A DNA stretch of 64,000 bases from Ypsolopha sequella (Eukaryota; Arthropoda; Insecta; Lepidoptera; Ypsolophidae). The translations under genes were made by a program, and so were the position numbers. The notes beneath the pieces are model-generated. The model was not told where the DNA came from and searched no databases. It was given only the letters and a program-made list of their open reading frames with translations. How positions within the stretch are numbered: position 1 is the stretch's first letter; every line of letters starts with the position of its first letter. Location: assembly GCA_934047225.1 (NCBI GenBank), contig OW203992.1, positions 8,731,501 to 8,795,500 of the forward strand, read 5' to 3'. Shown piece after piece: positions 22,258-33,074 of this stretch.

Positions 22258-22676
22258 GGGCGACATGCGAAAAAAATACGGGTGTTTCTTTTCTGTGTAT
22301 TTCATGAAATACACGGATAATTATAATCAGTTTCTGTTATATGCATCTTGACTATATAATCTAGAGATTTGAAATTGGAAAACATGTTTGGATAAATTTT
22401 CCTTGATAGAAATAATTGTTGAAATGAGGTCTTCAAACACACTTTTTCTCCTCGTTTGACGAATAGGAACCATATACATAACTCAAACATATTTTATTAG
22501 GTGTGTTTCAACAATATCTAGAGATTTGATATTTGAAAATTTGCTAGCTATTTTAGTTTTTTTATAAAAATTATAAAACTAACATTTTTCGCTTTCGTCC
22601 TGAATCCGCCCTTCTCGCACTGCGCGATTTTTCGCTTGGAGTGACAGTGACAAAAATAAAATTCGCATAGCCTCTT
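22258..22676 (+). mobile_element. Family P repeat (TGTATTTCATGAAATACA palindrome), copy 1
   Basis: It runs from ATGCGAAAAAAATACGGG to AATAAAATTCGCATAGCC, with imperfect inverted ends. Near the left end is the perfect palindrome TGTATTTCATGAAATACA. Copies: 27959 (plus), 33075 (minus) and a partial one at 61538. ORFs crossing it are not shared between copies, so it is non-coding. Confidence 0.75.
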
Positions 22677-23009
22677 TGCCAGTGTCAAGTTAGATTTGAA
22701 AAAGATAAAAAAAAAATATATTTTAATGTTATTTGATAGGATAAATTTTGATAGGACATAGATCATTTTTTTAGTAGGATTAGATAATAAATATGACATA
22801 TTAACGGTCAGGAAGGCATTAGATTCAATTAGACTGGGATAGATAGGAGGACAGTTAGCGGACAATTGAAAAATATATGGTCCAAAGAGCCGTCTTCGAG
22901 ACCGCAGTCACACAGAGGGTAATCTCTTAGTTAGAATTTATACATCCGAATAGGAGTACAAGTGTGACCAAGCCACTTTTTATTGAAGTACTAATTTTAT
23001 TTAAATAAC

Positions 23010-23281
23010 CTTATACAACGTGTAACAGAAAGGTGTAACCATATTTGAAGAGCTTATTCAGTCAATGGTATAGAACAACTTTTACTATGGAACAAAACTT
23101 GTATTTCGAAAAAAAAAATTAACCGTTTCATAGAAAAATGGAATGCCGCTCGGCCGAAATGTATGGAAGGGCAGATTTTTTTTTGAGTTTTCGGTGTTGG
23201 TTCCATAGTAAAAGTTGTTCTTTACCATTGACTGAATACGCTCTTCAAATATGGTTACACCTTTCTGTTACACATTGTATA
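23010..23281. mobile_element. Foldback MITE ('GTAACAGAAAGGTGTAACC' ends)
   Basis: The arms are about 75 bp: ACGTGTAACAGAAAGGTGTAA through GAACAACTTTTACTATGG, mirrored at the right. The central part contains GCCGCTCGGCCGAAATGTATGG. A second copy at 59309-59575 is the same element in the opposite orientation. Confidence 0.8.
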
Positions 23282-23592
23282 GGATGCGATTATTATAATA
23301 AGTCGTATTTTTATAAGGTTAATACTTTATGATTTGTCATAAGTAATTTGTCATGAATTTATGATATTCATAAGATCTTACTTCCGAGTATTTATAGTTT
23401 CTACCGTTATTTACAGTTCGAATTGATTATTTATGTAATGTAATACATAATAAATATGTATTATGTAATTATAATACAAATTTATTAACGGAGGTTATTA
23501 TTTTGACTAATATGACTAATAATTTGACTATAATTGTAAATTATACGCACATCTGGCAAAGATATTGACATTACTTATAAATACATGTACAC

Positions 23593-23757
23593 TAAAGCCA
23601 ATTCTGAAGGCTTTAATTTTAGTTTTATTGCTGTCAAAGCTTAAAATTCTCTAAAGAAATTTAGCTTCTAATCCTGAGTATTAAGGACTATTTTGTATCG
23701 AAGAAAATTTAGTTTTTGCAGCACTAAAACTAAAATTAAAGCCTTCAGAATCGGCTT
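23593..23757. mobile_element. TA-flanked MITE with ~40-bp inverted repeats, copy 1
   Basis: TA followed by AAAGCCAATTCTGAAGGCTT is mirrored by AAGCCTTCAGAATCGGCTTT. The arms extend through TTTAGTTTTATTGCTGTCA. The TA flank and arms fit a Tc1/mariner-type non-autonomous element. Copies lie at 25520 and 36290. Confidence 0.75.
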
Positions 23758-23760
23758 TAT

Positions 23761-24763
23761 TGTATCAGAACGCTTACTTTTTGTACTTGACCTTCTTATT
23801 AGCCTATGATATAATCTACTTTCATATGAAATTGTAGCTTTTCGACAATTTTAAAAGATTTGTGTCTTTTTATATTTAATAGAGACTTGGTTTAGTGAAA
23901 TTAACGATAACTAACTAACACTGAAGCGTAAATGAAGCCAACAAGAGCTGCTTACCCGAAGCTGGTGGTGACAACGAAACAAGGGTACAATTAAGGAGAG
24001 GTTGCACCGTTGCAGCTGAAGGCGGGTCCACACAATGCGCCAAATGATGACGGCCGCCCGGTACGCAAATGAAGAATATTGTCGGACGGTGTGAATGCAC
24101 CTTAATGACGTGCCGTGAGCGAGCGCCCCGTCACCCACACGATTTGCACGATTGTCAACCTGTTAATTTAAGTTGTGTCTTTTGTTAATTAAAACGGTTT
24201 TGCTGCAATAGAAAATCTTCTACATTTATACAGAGTTTAGGAGTGGAAGCTCCGTTTTAATGGATCGCAATCGCTCAAATAGAATTAATTAATTATTATT
24301 CAAGGTCATTCCAGAAACATATTCTACGTAATATAAATAAGTTGGCGTAAAATTGTAAAACACTTCCAGTGGCTAAAAATAACTTTTGAATCGTATGCCT
24401 ACGTCTAAATAATGAAATGAATAATACTATATTTCACTGCCATTAACTCTAATACTAACTGGCAAAAGATATCAATGTCTGTCACTACTATTACTTTCAC
24501 AAATTAGCAGTGTAGTAGAGGTAGTATATCAGTCAACTACCAGACGAATTGTCTGCGTGGCGAGACGCGGCTGCGGCATGTGCCAATACCGGGCCCGTTG
24601 CCAAACGGCGCGCGGCGTGTGCGACCGCCTTTACATGTTTTTTATACTTTACAAGGTGGCTAAATAAGACTCTAATTTGAATTAAACAGAATTAAATTTT
24701 TGTCACTATTTCATTTGGTATTCTAGAAGGGTAAAATATGATTATTATTAGTTTAGGTACAAT
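23761..24763. other. Non-coding stretch with CpG-rich patches
   Basis: Patches at 24020-24150 and 24540-24640 are CpG-rich. GGTCCACACAATGCG and CGGTGTGAATGCACC at 24027 and ~24082 look weakly inverted, but I could not define an element. No gene was seen. Confidence 0.3.
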
Positions 24764-25179
24764 CAGTGGCGTGCACAGAACTTTTTGCTGGAAAAGCAAA
24801 CAATTGGTCAAGAACAACAATAAAAAAAATATGAAAAAATTTAAATATCACTTTGAAAAAAATTATTTTGTATGACGCCAGGGTAGACAATTGTGTCGAT
24901 TCGGCTAACTTATTCGACAGAACTAAACTTAATTTGAGCCTTCTGTCTTGTTCTTTCCGTATCGAAAAGACAAAGACAGAACGCTTAAAATAAGGTTAGT
25001 CCTGTCAAATTAGTTAAATTGTGTTTAGCCGAATCGACACCAATGTCTACCCTAGAGTGAAAATTTCCTATACAAACTTTTTTTTTTCAAAGTGATATTT
25101 AAATTTTTTCATATTTTTTTTATTGTTGTTCTTGACCAATTGTTTGCTTTTCCAGCAAAAAGTTCTGTGCACGCCACTG
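24764..25179. mobile_element. hAT-type foldback MITE (family A) with exact 8-bp duplication
   Basis: The termini are CAGTGGCGTGCACAGAAC and its complement, with arms of roughly 110 bp. GGTACAAT flanks both sides as an exact 8-bp target duplication, diagnostic of hAT transposition. Its loop is occupied by a family B element (24889-25044). Another full copy at 48041 has its own 8-bp duplication; a truncated copy lies at 33843. Confidence 0.88.
24889..25044. mobile_element. Family B inverted-repeat MITE nested in the loop of family A
   Basis: The ends AATTGTGTCGATTCGGC and GCCGAATCGACACCAAT are inverted, with inner TTCTGTC and GACAGAA arms. The family A loop reads AGGGTAG...CTACCCT on its two sides, as in the uninterrupted copy at 48041. 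Other copies: 12100 (interrupted) and 60298. Confidence 0.8.
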
Positions 25180-25519
25180 GGTACAATGTAAAAAATTGAC
25201 AAAATCCAATATAATTAACGATTAAACATAAAGTAATTTTGATTACTTATTGTAATTTCCTATTCATGTATAATATAATAATAATCAAAATAAACAAAAA
25301 GACAATATCTTCAAAGCTTACGAAAAACGTCCTTTTACTAACAATACATGTGATGCAATTTAACTTTGCAAGCTAGTTAATTTGGCTTTCTTATTTAGTA
25401 GATACAGTTCCAGTTGAGTGCGCGCACTTGAAGCGGATAACAGAATTCTGTATACTTACCGAAACATAACACAATTATTCTCATATGTTTTATCCAGTTC
25501 CTAGCTATTAGTAATACAT

Positions 25520-25684
25520 TAAAGCCGATTCTGAAGGCTTTAATTTTAGTTTTAGTGCTGTCAGGGCTTAAATTTTTCCAAAGTAATTTAGCTTCTGTTC
25601 TTAACACTTATGAACTATTTTGCAATGATGAAAATTTAGTTTTGACAGCACTAAAACTAAAATTATAGCCTTCAGAATCGGCTA
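25520..25684. mobile_element. TA-flanked MITE, copy 2
   Basis: This is the most symmetrical copy of the 23593 family. TA flanks both ends. AAAGCCGATTCTGAAGGCTT through AGTGCTGTCA is mirrored by TGACAGCACT through GCCTTCAGAATCGGC. Confidence 0.82.
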
Positions 25685-25740
25685 CATTGTTAGCATAGTT
25701 AAATCCGTAATTTGCAGTATCAGCAAACAATATTCTTTAA

Positions 25741-25883
25741 ATTAATATTATATCATTGCAATATAGAAACGCAGAAAGAAAAGTAAATCTGGATGTGAGG
25801 AGCTCTGAACCAAGATTCACATCCTCACATCCAGATTTACTTTTCTTTCTGCGTTTCTATACTGCAATGATATAATGTTAATT
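25741..25883. repeat. Near-perfect 60-bp hairpin
   Basis: 25741-25800 and 25823-25883 are inverted copies over about 60 bases with roughly two mismatches, around a 22-base loop. The arms include GAAACGCAGAAAGAAAAGT and GGATGTGAGG. The symmetry is much higher than in the other foldbacks here. If transcribed it would give a long duplex RNA. No second copy was seen in the window. Confidence 0.85.
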
Positions 25884-26000
25884 TATATCTCCTTGCGATG
25901 ATTCGCCAAGTGTTCAAACATAGAAATTTATTTCTGTCATAGTTTCAATATTCTTTAAGTCAAACTTTTTTGTATTGCTGTGGATTTTTGTTTATAAATA

Positions 26001-26372
26001 ATAGTAGTTTATGCTACTAGGGCGATAAGGAATAAATTACGAGGACGATTAAACGTAACCGAGTAATTTATTGCTCCTTTGCCCGTGTATCATACTACGT
26101 TTTTCAATGCATAGTGTGAAACAAATATAAATAAATGAAACAAATATAATCTTGTGAACTTTAAATTATGATTGGCTCAAAAGGACTGTATCCAGAGCCG
26201 TTAAACAGTGGAAAAAAAAGTATAACATTTATGGTACACAGGAAAGGTTGCAGGTTAGCCAACCATTGTAAATAAATTAAACAAATAATAATAATAAAGC
26301 CCTAGGGCAAAATAAACGACTTTCTGTTCGGTTTTGATGCATAAAAAGTGGGCCTTTACGAGCACTTGCATT
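26001..26372 (+). repeat. HP1 foldback repeat, copy 3, apex deleted
   Basis: It begins ATAGTAGTTTATGCTAC. The apex of the palindrome (the AAAACACGAGCG...TGTTT part) is cleanly missing, bringing GGACGATT next to AAACGTAACC. The 3' end lacks the final GAAAAA. Confidence 0.82.
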
Positions 26373-26390
26373 ATTTAATTAAATAAATAC

Positions 26391-26416
26391 CTATATATAT
26401 ATATATATATATATAC
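26391..26416. repeat. (AT)n microsatellite
   Basis: An uninterrupted TA dinucleotide run followed by ACATATAC. Confidence 0.9.
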
Positions 26417-26419
26417 ATA

Positions 26420-26515
26420 TACTCACGCCTATCTCCCAGAGAGGTAAGCAGAAACTACAGATTTCCATCCGCTAAGATCTGCACTTCTTTCGCCTCTTCC
26501 ACAATTATTTTCATT
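26420..26515 (-). repeat. Dispersed repeat with the 'ATCTGTAGTCTCTG' box, minus strand
   Basis: ACTCACGCCTATCTCCCAGAG and CAGATTTCCATCCGC are reverse matches to 7849-7900 and 36690-36750. Confidence 0.6.
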
Positions 26516-26618
26516 TGATTAGTAAACCAAAAATTGCGAAGGGCCGTCTTGTGTGGGGCCCCCGAGTTTCAGCCTATATTATCAAACCCTAAGTGTGGCC
26601 CTGTCATTTTATTCGCAA

Positions 26619-26843
26619 TCAACGTAAAATACTCTCAAAGCATTCTTCACATCGCCCAGTAATCTTATCATGCGAGTGAATCAATTCCTCAATCACTCTG
26701 CAATCATCAAGTAGAGATTCCTGTCCAGTGTTATATTGGACATGCTCGTAGTATGTCAGACGGCCGCGTGCCTGACTGCCTGATGCCTCTGTCCATCCTA
26801 TTATTCTTAAGCCTGGCGCGGATGATTCCACCATGGTCTCTGA
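26619..26843 (-). CDS. Unrecognised small ORF resembling a terminal exon
   Basis: On the minus strand a pyrimidine-rich TTTTTTCAG precedes AGACCATGG, a plausible acceptor next to a start in good context. The frame then runs about 70 codons to TGA at 26619, and AATAAA follows about 10 bases later. Composition is less AT-rich than the flanks. Visible words include GRLTYYEHVQYNTGQ and the acidic, Cys-containing CEECFESILR. I recognise no domain. It could be a last exon, a fragment of a retroelement reading frame, or chance; the overlapping frame is open too. Confidence 0.25.
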   Translation of the reverse strand, partial: SETMVESSAPGLRIIGWTEASGSQARGRLTYYEHVQYNTGQESLLDDCRVIEELIHSHDKITGRCEECFESILR

Positions 26844-27087
26844 AAAAATCATCAAAAATCACTTTTCCCCTCACTAGCCTGAAAAGTGCGCTTTGTTGCT
26901 TACAAACAGGGAGCAAAAGTTAATTTTGCTCACTCAGTGAAGAAAAGTGTTTTGAATTGAATAAGAACCTCTGAATTGACATTTCGTATTTCATTGGCTC
27001 ACGAAACGTTCAGCAACTCCATAACTAAGGGAAAAAGTAATAACAAATGATGGTGGCTATCTCTTTCACTCTATAATAATTCCACAC

Positions 27088-27332
27088 ACACTGGGAGGCT
27101 ATACACAGCCCGGAGCCGTATTTTTGAATCGTCCGTTTTCAATTCACGTGCGAAAGTACGAGTATATACCCATCTCACGTAGCACATCAAGTTGTCATTT
27201 GCAAGATGAGACAGGTATATATTTTCACACGTGAATTGAAAATGAACGATTCAAAAATACGGCTCCTGCAGCTTGTCGGATACCATAGACAAGGTAAACG
27301 TCTCGTAATTCTGTGTATAGCCTCCCAGCGTG
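27088..27332. mobile_element. Two concentric inverted-repeat elements
   Basis: The outer pair is CTGGGAGGCTATACACAG and CTGTGTATAGCCTCCCAG. The inner pair (27111-27150 and 27229-27268) includes GAGCCGTATTTTTGAATCGT and TTTTCAATTCACGTG and is also mirrored. The gap between the inner right end and the outer right end is unpaired, so the inner unit probably inserted off centre. ORFs here are non-coding by-products. Confidence 0.7.
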
Positions 27333-27958
27333 GACGGAATCTGTACCATAGACTATGGACTCCGTATAATGAACTTTTACCGGAAACGGATAGAGTGAAA
27401 CGCCCGCGTTATGATTGTGTTGATTTGCGTTGATTTGAATTTTCCGATTTTTGAGGGCTTTCGGGATTCATTTAACATTCTTTACATGTTTTTTTTCATG
27501 TGCAATATTTTTATATGGTGTATTATTTAAAGAAAAAAACCATTGAATTCTTATTAGTTCGTTCGAAAGTATAGTGTCTTTACATCTTATGTTTTCTCGC
27601 TAGTGACGTGAAAAGTTGTATCGTGTCACACTAGCACAAATGTTTCTTGCGCCTTTGAATCCCTCACCACGCTCAGGATTCTAACTTAGAATCACTCTTA
27701 CCTCGAAGAACTGCCTGATACATAATATAGCAAAAACCATCGCCCTAATTGGTACTTTCAAAAAACAAAAAAAAAATACAAATAAAAAATACTATTTAGT
27801 AATCTATCTCGTGACCCGCAAGTAAGATAGTATCCTGAACTTGCAGATCAAACTGGATACACCCAGGATGTCCAACTATGCGCCTTCGAGTCCAAACCTC
27901 ACACGTTATCTCGCAAACCGGTGACGAACTCACTATGTCTGGTATCTGCGGTACTCTC
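27333..27958. other. No recognised feature
   Basis: AT-rich sequence with no supported ORF or repeat. Confidence 0.4.
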
Positions 27959-28349
27959 TAAAAAAATACGGATATTTCGTTTCTGTGTATTTCATGAAAT
28001 ACACGGAAAATTATAATCAGTTTCTGATATATGCATTTTGACTATATAATCTAGGGCTTTGAAATTGGAAAACATGATTGGATAAATTTTCCTCAATAGA
28101 AATAATTGTTCAAATGAGGTCTTCAAACACACTTTTTCTCCTCATAAACATATTTTCCAAACATATTTTATAAGGTGTGTTTTAACAATATCTAGAGATT
28201 TGATATTTGAAATTTTGCTAGCTGATTTAGTTTTTTTAATAAAAATATAAAACCAACTTTTTTCTCTTTTGCCCTGAATCCGCCCCTCTCGCACTGCGCC
28301 ATTTTTGCTTGGAGTGACAGTGACAAAAATAAAATTCGCATAGCCTCTT
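27959..28349 (+). mobile_element. Family P repeat, copy 2
   Basis: It is collinear with 22258-22676, including TGTATTTCATGAAATACA and the terminal AATTCGCATAGCC. A short internal deletion removes the GTTTGACGAATAGG block. Confidence 0.75.
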
Positions 28350-28570
28350 AATCTTCTCTAGTATATTATATATATTCTTCTCTATATATTAGTTATTACA
28401 TTAGAAAGTGTTGACATGAGCTAACTCTACATTGACATGTACTCGTATTGTGTGGAAATTCCACTTTTTTCGAATTTTAATATTGTAATTAATTTGAAGG
28501 GATTAGAGATCTATAAAACGATCAAATAAAAAATATATATCTATAAAATATTGCAAATTATTACAAAAAG

Positions 28571-28723
28571 CACTTAACATGTCTCAGATTAAATAAAAAC
28601 TGTGTAAATTCACAGAATTTCCCATTTGAGGCATTCTTATAAGTTTTTTTTTGTTCGTTACATTTGAAAAACTTTGAATCAATTAAGTTACACAGTTTTT
28701 ATTTAATCTGAGACTGTTAAGTG
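28571..28723. mobile_element. Inverted-repeat MITE, 153 bp
   Basis: CACTTAACATGTCTCAGATT through AAACTGTGTAA is mirrored by TTACACAGTTT through GTTAAGTG, giving ~37-bp arms. The loop is AT-rich. Confidence 0.75.
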
Positions 28724-29148
28724 ATGAATATTTTTATGATAATGCTATAACACAAAAATACAGTTTTTTATATTCTGTATCATTTTGTAAAAGTTTGAAT
28801 CATTAAGAGGCAGATTCTGCCAGATGATGAGTACTCAGTCGATTTATTTTTTACTCAAGCTTTTTACAGATCCCTTCAAAGTAATTCCACTATTCAGTAG
28901 ATGATAGAGAGGGACTACAAATGTGAAGTTTCAGGTGGATCGGATAAGGTAATGGCAGGTCACCTGACATCGAGAATCGTATTAATGTGTGAATAAAATT
29001 TCGATTCAGTTATGTGGGTGGACACCATGGCTACCTGCCCCTTAAGGAGCATGCATCCGCCAACGATCTTGACTCGACCTCTGTCGGTACAAATACCGAC
29101 CAAAACTATATTGAAATAGCGTTCATATCAGCGCGCACTGCATTAGAC

Positions 29149-30286
29149 CAGGAGTTCTCTAACTTATTTACGACGCGCCCCCTTTCTACAAAAAAAATAT
29201 TTCTGTGCTCCCTGCCCAGATAAATTTAGGTTACTATCAGTTTAGAAAAAAAACTGTTTGATAACATAATAACATTGGGTTTTTTTATTGTTTATTAAGG
29301 TTACTATCCAATTAAATTCGTCTTAAACTTAATTAGGCAGTAAATGTTGTTCCAGACGGGGTATCATTGCTCAAATTTTCATAACAGATGAACTGTGGAT
29401 GGTTGCCATAATTTTTAGTTCTGCAAATAAAACCATACTTAATATAATAGTTATTGTAAGAGGGCGTCCATAAATTACGTGACGCTAATAAGGGGGGGGG
29501 GGTCGTCCAGTGTCACTTTGGGTCATGAAGAGAGAAGGGCGTCTGAAGAAATATCACGTGACAATTTGCTAGTGTTGATCAGTTGGAGGGGATAGGCAAT
29601 GAGACTTCTCCTCGTGCAAGAGTTTCAGTAGTCCATGGATTTATGAATTGTAAATCTTCTTTCTGATTTTTGTCTTCTAAGATTTGTCCTTCTACATTTG
29701 TATATTAAATAATTCGTTGATAAATTTATTGGCCTTTCACTCATGATATAAGTCACGTGACATTATGAAGGTAGGGGGGGGAATAATGTCACCAAGATGT
29801 CACTAGAGGGGGTGGGGGGTCAAAACTCAATCAAATATATGTCACGTAATTTATGGACGCCCCCTAATTTATGTTTTTTTGTCGAGCTCATCTTGTTGAA
29901 ACAAAAGGTTGACAACCAACGCACGATACTTTCTTCTTTATTGTTTCCATGGCTATAACATCAAACAAGGTACACAGATGTGTTACTTAGAAAGATTAAA
30001 AAGTTATTGTCCAATCCAAAATGAATTGAATTATTTGAATTTGAATTTATAGTTGCAATTGTACAGTTAAATACAATAGAACAAATGGTGTGAACAAAAT
30101 TTTAGATTTTATTTCATGTTGTTCCGGAAACATAAAGCAAGCCGTCACGCGTGATTTCGAAAGACGTACGGACGTTGTTTCTTGTTTACCTATAAATAAA
30201 GTCTTTAAATACACATGTGGCCCCACCGTTTGAAGGTCTCTGCACCCCCCCCTTGGGTGGCGCGCCCTCCACTTTGAAAACCTCTG
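29149..30286. mobile_element. Non-autonomous hAT element with exact 8-bp duplication
   Basis: It begins CAGGAGTTCTCTAACTT and ends TTTGAAAACCTCTG, the hAT consensus of CAG-type ends. CATTAGAC lies on both sides (29141-29148 and 30287-30294). The interior has no transposase ORF and carries another MITE (29459-29865). It interrupts repeat family C. Confidence 0.85.
29459..29865. mobile_element. MITE with GGGCGTCCATAAATTACGTGA ends, nested in the hAT element
   Basis: AGAGGGCGTCCATAAATTACG is mirrored by CGTAATTTATGGACGCCCCC. The interior has G-runs and repeated GTCACGTGAC-like words. Superfamily not assigned. Confidence 0.75.
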
Positions 30287-30375
30287 CATTAGACGATCGC
30301 TGCGTCTCCGGACAGCGCACAATAGTTGTATTGGGAAATGCGCTTTTGAATGTTGCAATTTCAATTATCACGAAC

Positions 30376-31759
30376 TGTCACTTTCCTGCTTCGTGCAAAA
30401 AAATATACATCATATTTCTGTAACCCTAAAAATATACTTGATTGAAAACAAACTGCAACACAGCCAACATGTTATCCAACAAATCTATAGCTGGCAGCTG
30501 GATAAAACAAATCCAGATTTTTTTTATAAGACTTTTTGAAATACCTACTATTACCTAACCTGCGACAAATTCTCGTTTAACATTTCAAAACTCCAAATTA
30601 CCTTATAACTCGCCATAACACAAGGCAGGTGAAAAGATTTATGACGAACATTGGACCTGACCCCGTGAACAAATTGCCTTTACAAAGGCTCTGATGATGG
30701 AACCATAAACAGACTGTTGACTCTTTTGACCCTGCGACATCAAGGAACCCAAATTTTGAACCGTTCAACACTAAAACGGTTATAAAGTTGTATATTGTAT
30801 GGAAAAAATTACGACATTGATCGATCCGGAATCTTTTTAGCATCATGGACAAAGAAGAAGATATAAGTAAACTTCGATTTCTCTACGAAAGCTGCTAACA
30901 AAACACCTAAATTGGGAGCAGGTAAACCGAGACCCAAAAATAAAGTGTTCATCGCGCAAATCCGCAATAATCTTGCTGCGGTGAGATGGGTGTGTTCCAT
31001 TTACAGCCTTCGTATATCAACTCTTGAGGACGTTTGGGAAAAAAATACAACTTTTATCGTTTTAGAAGTAGTCAGAGCAAATGGCGTATACATATATTAA
31101 TGTAATAATTAATGTCATGTTCAGAAAATTAAACCGAAATCCTTTACTAATCTTAAACTGATCTGTAGCAAAACGGCGTTTGACCGTAGCCTAAAAAAAA
31201 AAGAAAATACTTTACTATACTGGGTACGGTCATCAGATCACAATAAACTACCATTTTACACAATAAAAACCCACGATCACGATTCGGTCATGACCTTCAA
31301 CAAACGTCAAAAATCGTAGGGAAAAATTGGCTGTCAAACGTGATTGTGCAGCTAACTTCAGGCCACTATAAACCACTGTGGTATGTACTACGGTGGTTGG
31401 TTTGTTTGTTTTTTCTACTTATTTACGATAGCTGAGTATGTTTATTTTGTTTAATTTGATGACCACACTCACTGACTGATCATAGAGATACTTTTGTTTT
31501 ATGACATTTGCAAATACATATAAAAATCACTTTTCCACAGAAAATTAAAAGTAGTTATGAAGTATTTTCTATGGAAACGGTCCAGTTGAGCAATTTGAGC
31601 ATCTGGTTTCATTTTGTGAGCACGTCACGTCATATAAAATATACATACACCCTCTATATAAAATATACATACACAAAGTTCCTAGTCTAGCTCAGAGCTT
31701 CGAGACGAAAGCATTTGTTGCATGAGATCTTCAATAGGATGAAATGAACCTAAACACCT
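30376..31759. other. No recognised gene
   Basis: Mostly AT-rich. A 22-base direct duplication of an ATATAAAATATACATACAC unit lies at 31635-31675. Nothing else was supported. Confidence 0.4.
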
Positions 31760-32210
31760 GAAGTGATGGGACGCGCCCAAGAGCGCTCGCGGAACGAAGG
31801 TGGCTCAGTCGAGGAGATACCGAACGAACGAACGCGGCGCATTACGTTCGATTGTAGTGTAGGGCCAAGCGAGGCCTAATTGCCAGCATTGTGTCGGCAT
31901 GCAGATGTGAATGGGCTTTGATTTGAGCTGGGGAGGGGTCCGGGGCCAGGGGACAAATCGCTCGTTACGGCTGCAGGTAAACTTTCATTGAGCGTCGGAA
32001 GGCGTCGGACGTGAGAGCGGCCGACAAAATGCCCTCGTTATTCGCCGCCGAATCACTCGGTCATTGTGTTCGAGGAAACGGTAGACGCGGTCGTCGGATT
32101 ACGAAAAAGACTTTAATGAGCCGTGAGAGAGTTCTAAATGAACGATTGTACGACAACGCTCCGTTTAATGATGGATTTATCTTAAAGTGGCTAAAATTAA
32201 CGCGAATTAT
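31760..32210. promoter_or_regulatory. GC-richer non-repetitive block, possible regulatory element
   Basis: Base composition and CpG rise sharply (GGAACGAAGG, AACGCGGCGC, GCCGACAAAATGCC), without repeats or a convincing ORF. A donor-like CTGCAG|GTAAAC lies at 31978. It looks like conserved non-coding DNA or a 5' exon. No factor can be named. Confidence 0.25.
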
Positions 32211-33074
32211 GTTTCATTGTTGAAGTCGGGTGTAAACAGATTATTTTTGTTCTTGATTTGTTGATAAATTGCGATGGTAGGTATATAGGAAGTCGGTCGT
32301 GTCGTGATAGAGACCCATGCCACCTGTTGCTGAGAAAAACTGCGACTCTCGAGGACCTCCCCGCCTTTCCGCCCGCACCCCGCGGGCCAAACTCGACACC
32401 GGGCCAATTAAAAGCTCTGTTGGCATTTTGTCTTGTTACCTGTAAACTAGAGCACTAGCCTACCAACAAGCAAATTAGTTAGCAACAACTTTTATTTTGC
32501 TTAGCAATTTTAAGAAAATTCATAAGCAGGTTGTGTTTACATAGAAATAATTGAGTGCCAATTAATTAGCTTCTTTGTTTACTTGCCTAATAAAAACATT
32601 TAAGACATTCGCTAGTTTTGGTATGGGACTCTATCTTTGCTGAAGTAACTCTGCTCTCAATTAGTCTACCCTGACTTGTATCACAAAATAAATCATGTAC
32701 AGAAATTTAAAGTCATTTAATTTGCATTTGAAATTCCTTTTGAAATGATGAAATAAATGGTAAAAGTAGGGTAAGAAAAGAAACTCCTCAAATCAGCCAA
32801 TATCTTTACCTGAATAACCCTAAACTGTAGACTCAATAATTATGGGGTCCCTTAGACCCTACGCCAACTACACTGTCGTGCAGTAAGACAGGTGCACAGA
32901 AGCCTCGGGCAGGGAAGTGGAGCCGGCTGGGGTCCAGTTTTTTTTGCACTTATGAGTACGAAATGTTATACACGAACCTTAATTAGTAACAAATGTTTTG
33001 TTGTTTCAATAAGTGTAATGTGTTGCTGATAATTTCAACATGACATACAACAGTCTATCTTGAATACGAATATT
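32211..33074. other. No recognised feature
   Basis: A short CpG-rich patch at 32340-32405 sits in AT-rich DNA. No gene was seen. Confidence 0.35.

Larger units (their letters stand above)
29031..30330. repeat. Repeat family C copy, split by a hAT element
   Basis: Left of the hAT, CTACCTGCCCCTTAAGG, GTCGGTACAAATACCGACC and ATATCAGCGCGCACTGCATT match the reverse of the family C copies at 21712 and 54400. Right of the hAT, GCTGCGTCTCCGGA continues the same match (compare TATCCGGAGACCCCG at 54420). Its nature is unknown. Confidence 0.6.

Noticed and set aside
22548..22865. A 105-codon minus-strand ORF
   Set aside because: It spans the end of a family P repeat and is not preserved in the other copies.
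27206..27433. A 75-codon ORF reading through the nested foldbacks
   Set aside because: The frame is produced by the inverted-repeat arms and is not independent evidence of a gene.
29814..29830. G-rich tracts as a G-quadruplex or switch-like region
   Set aside because: Short runs inside a MITE; too little to support a specific function.
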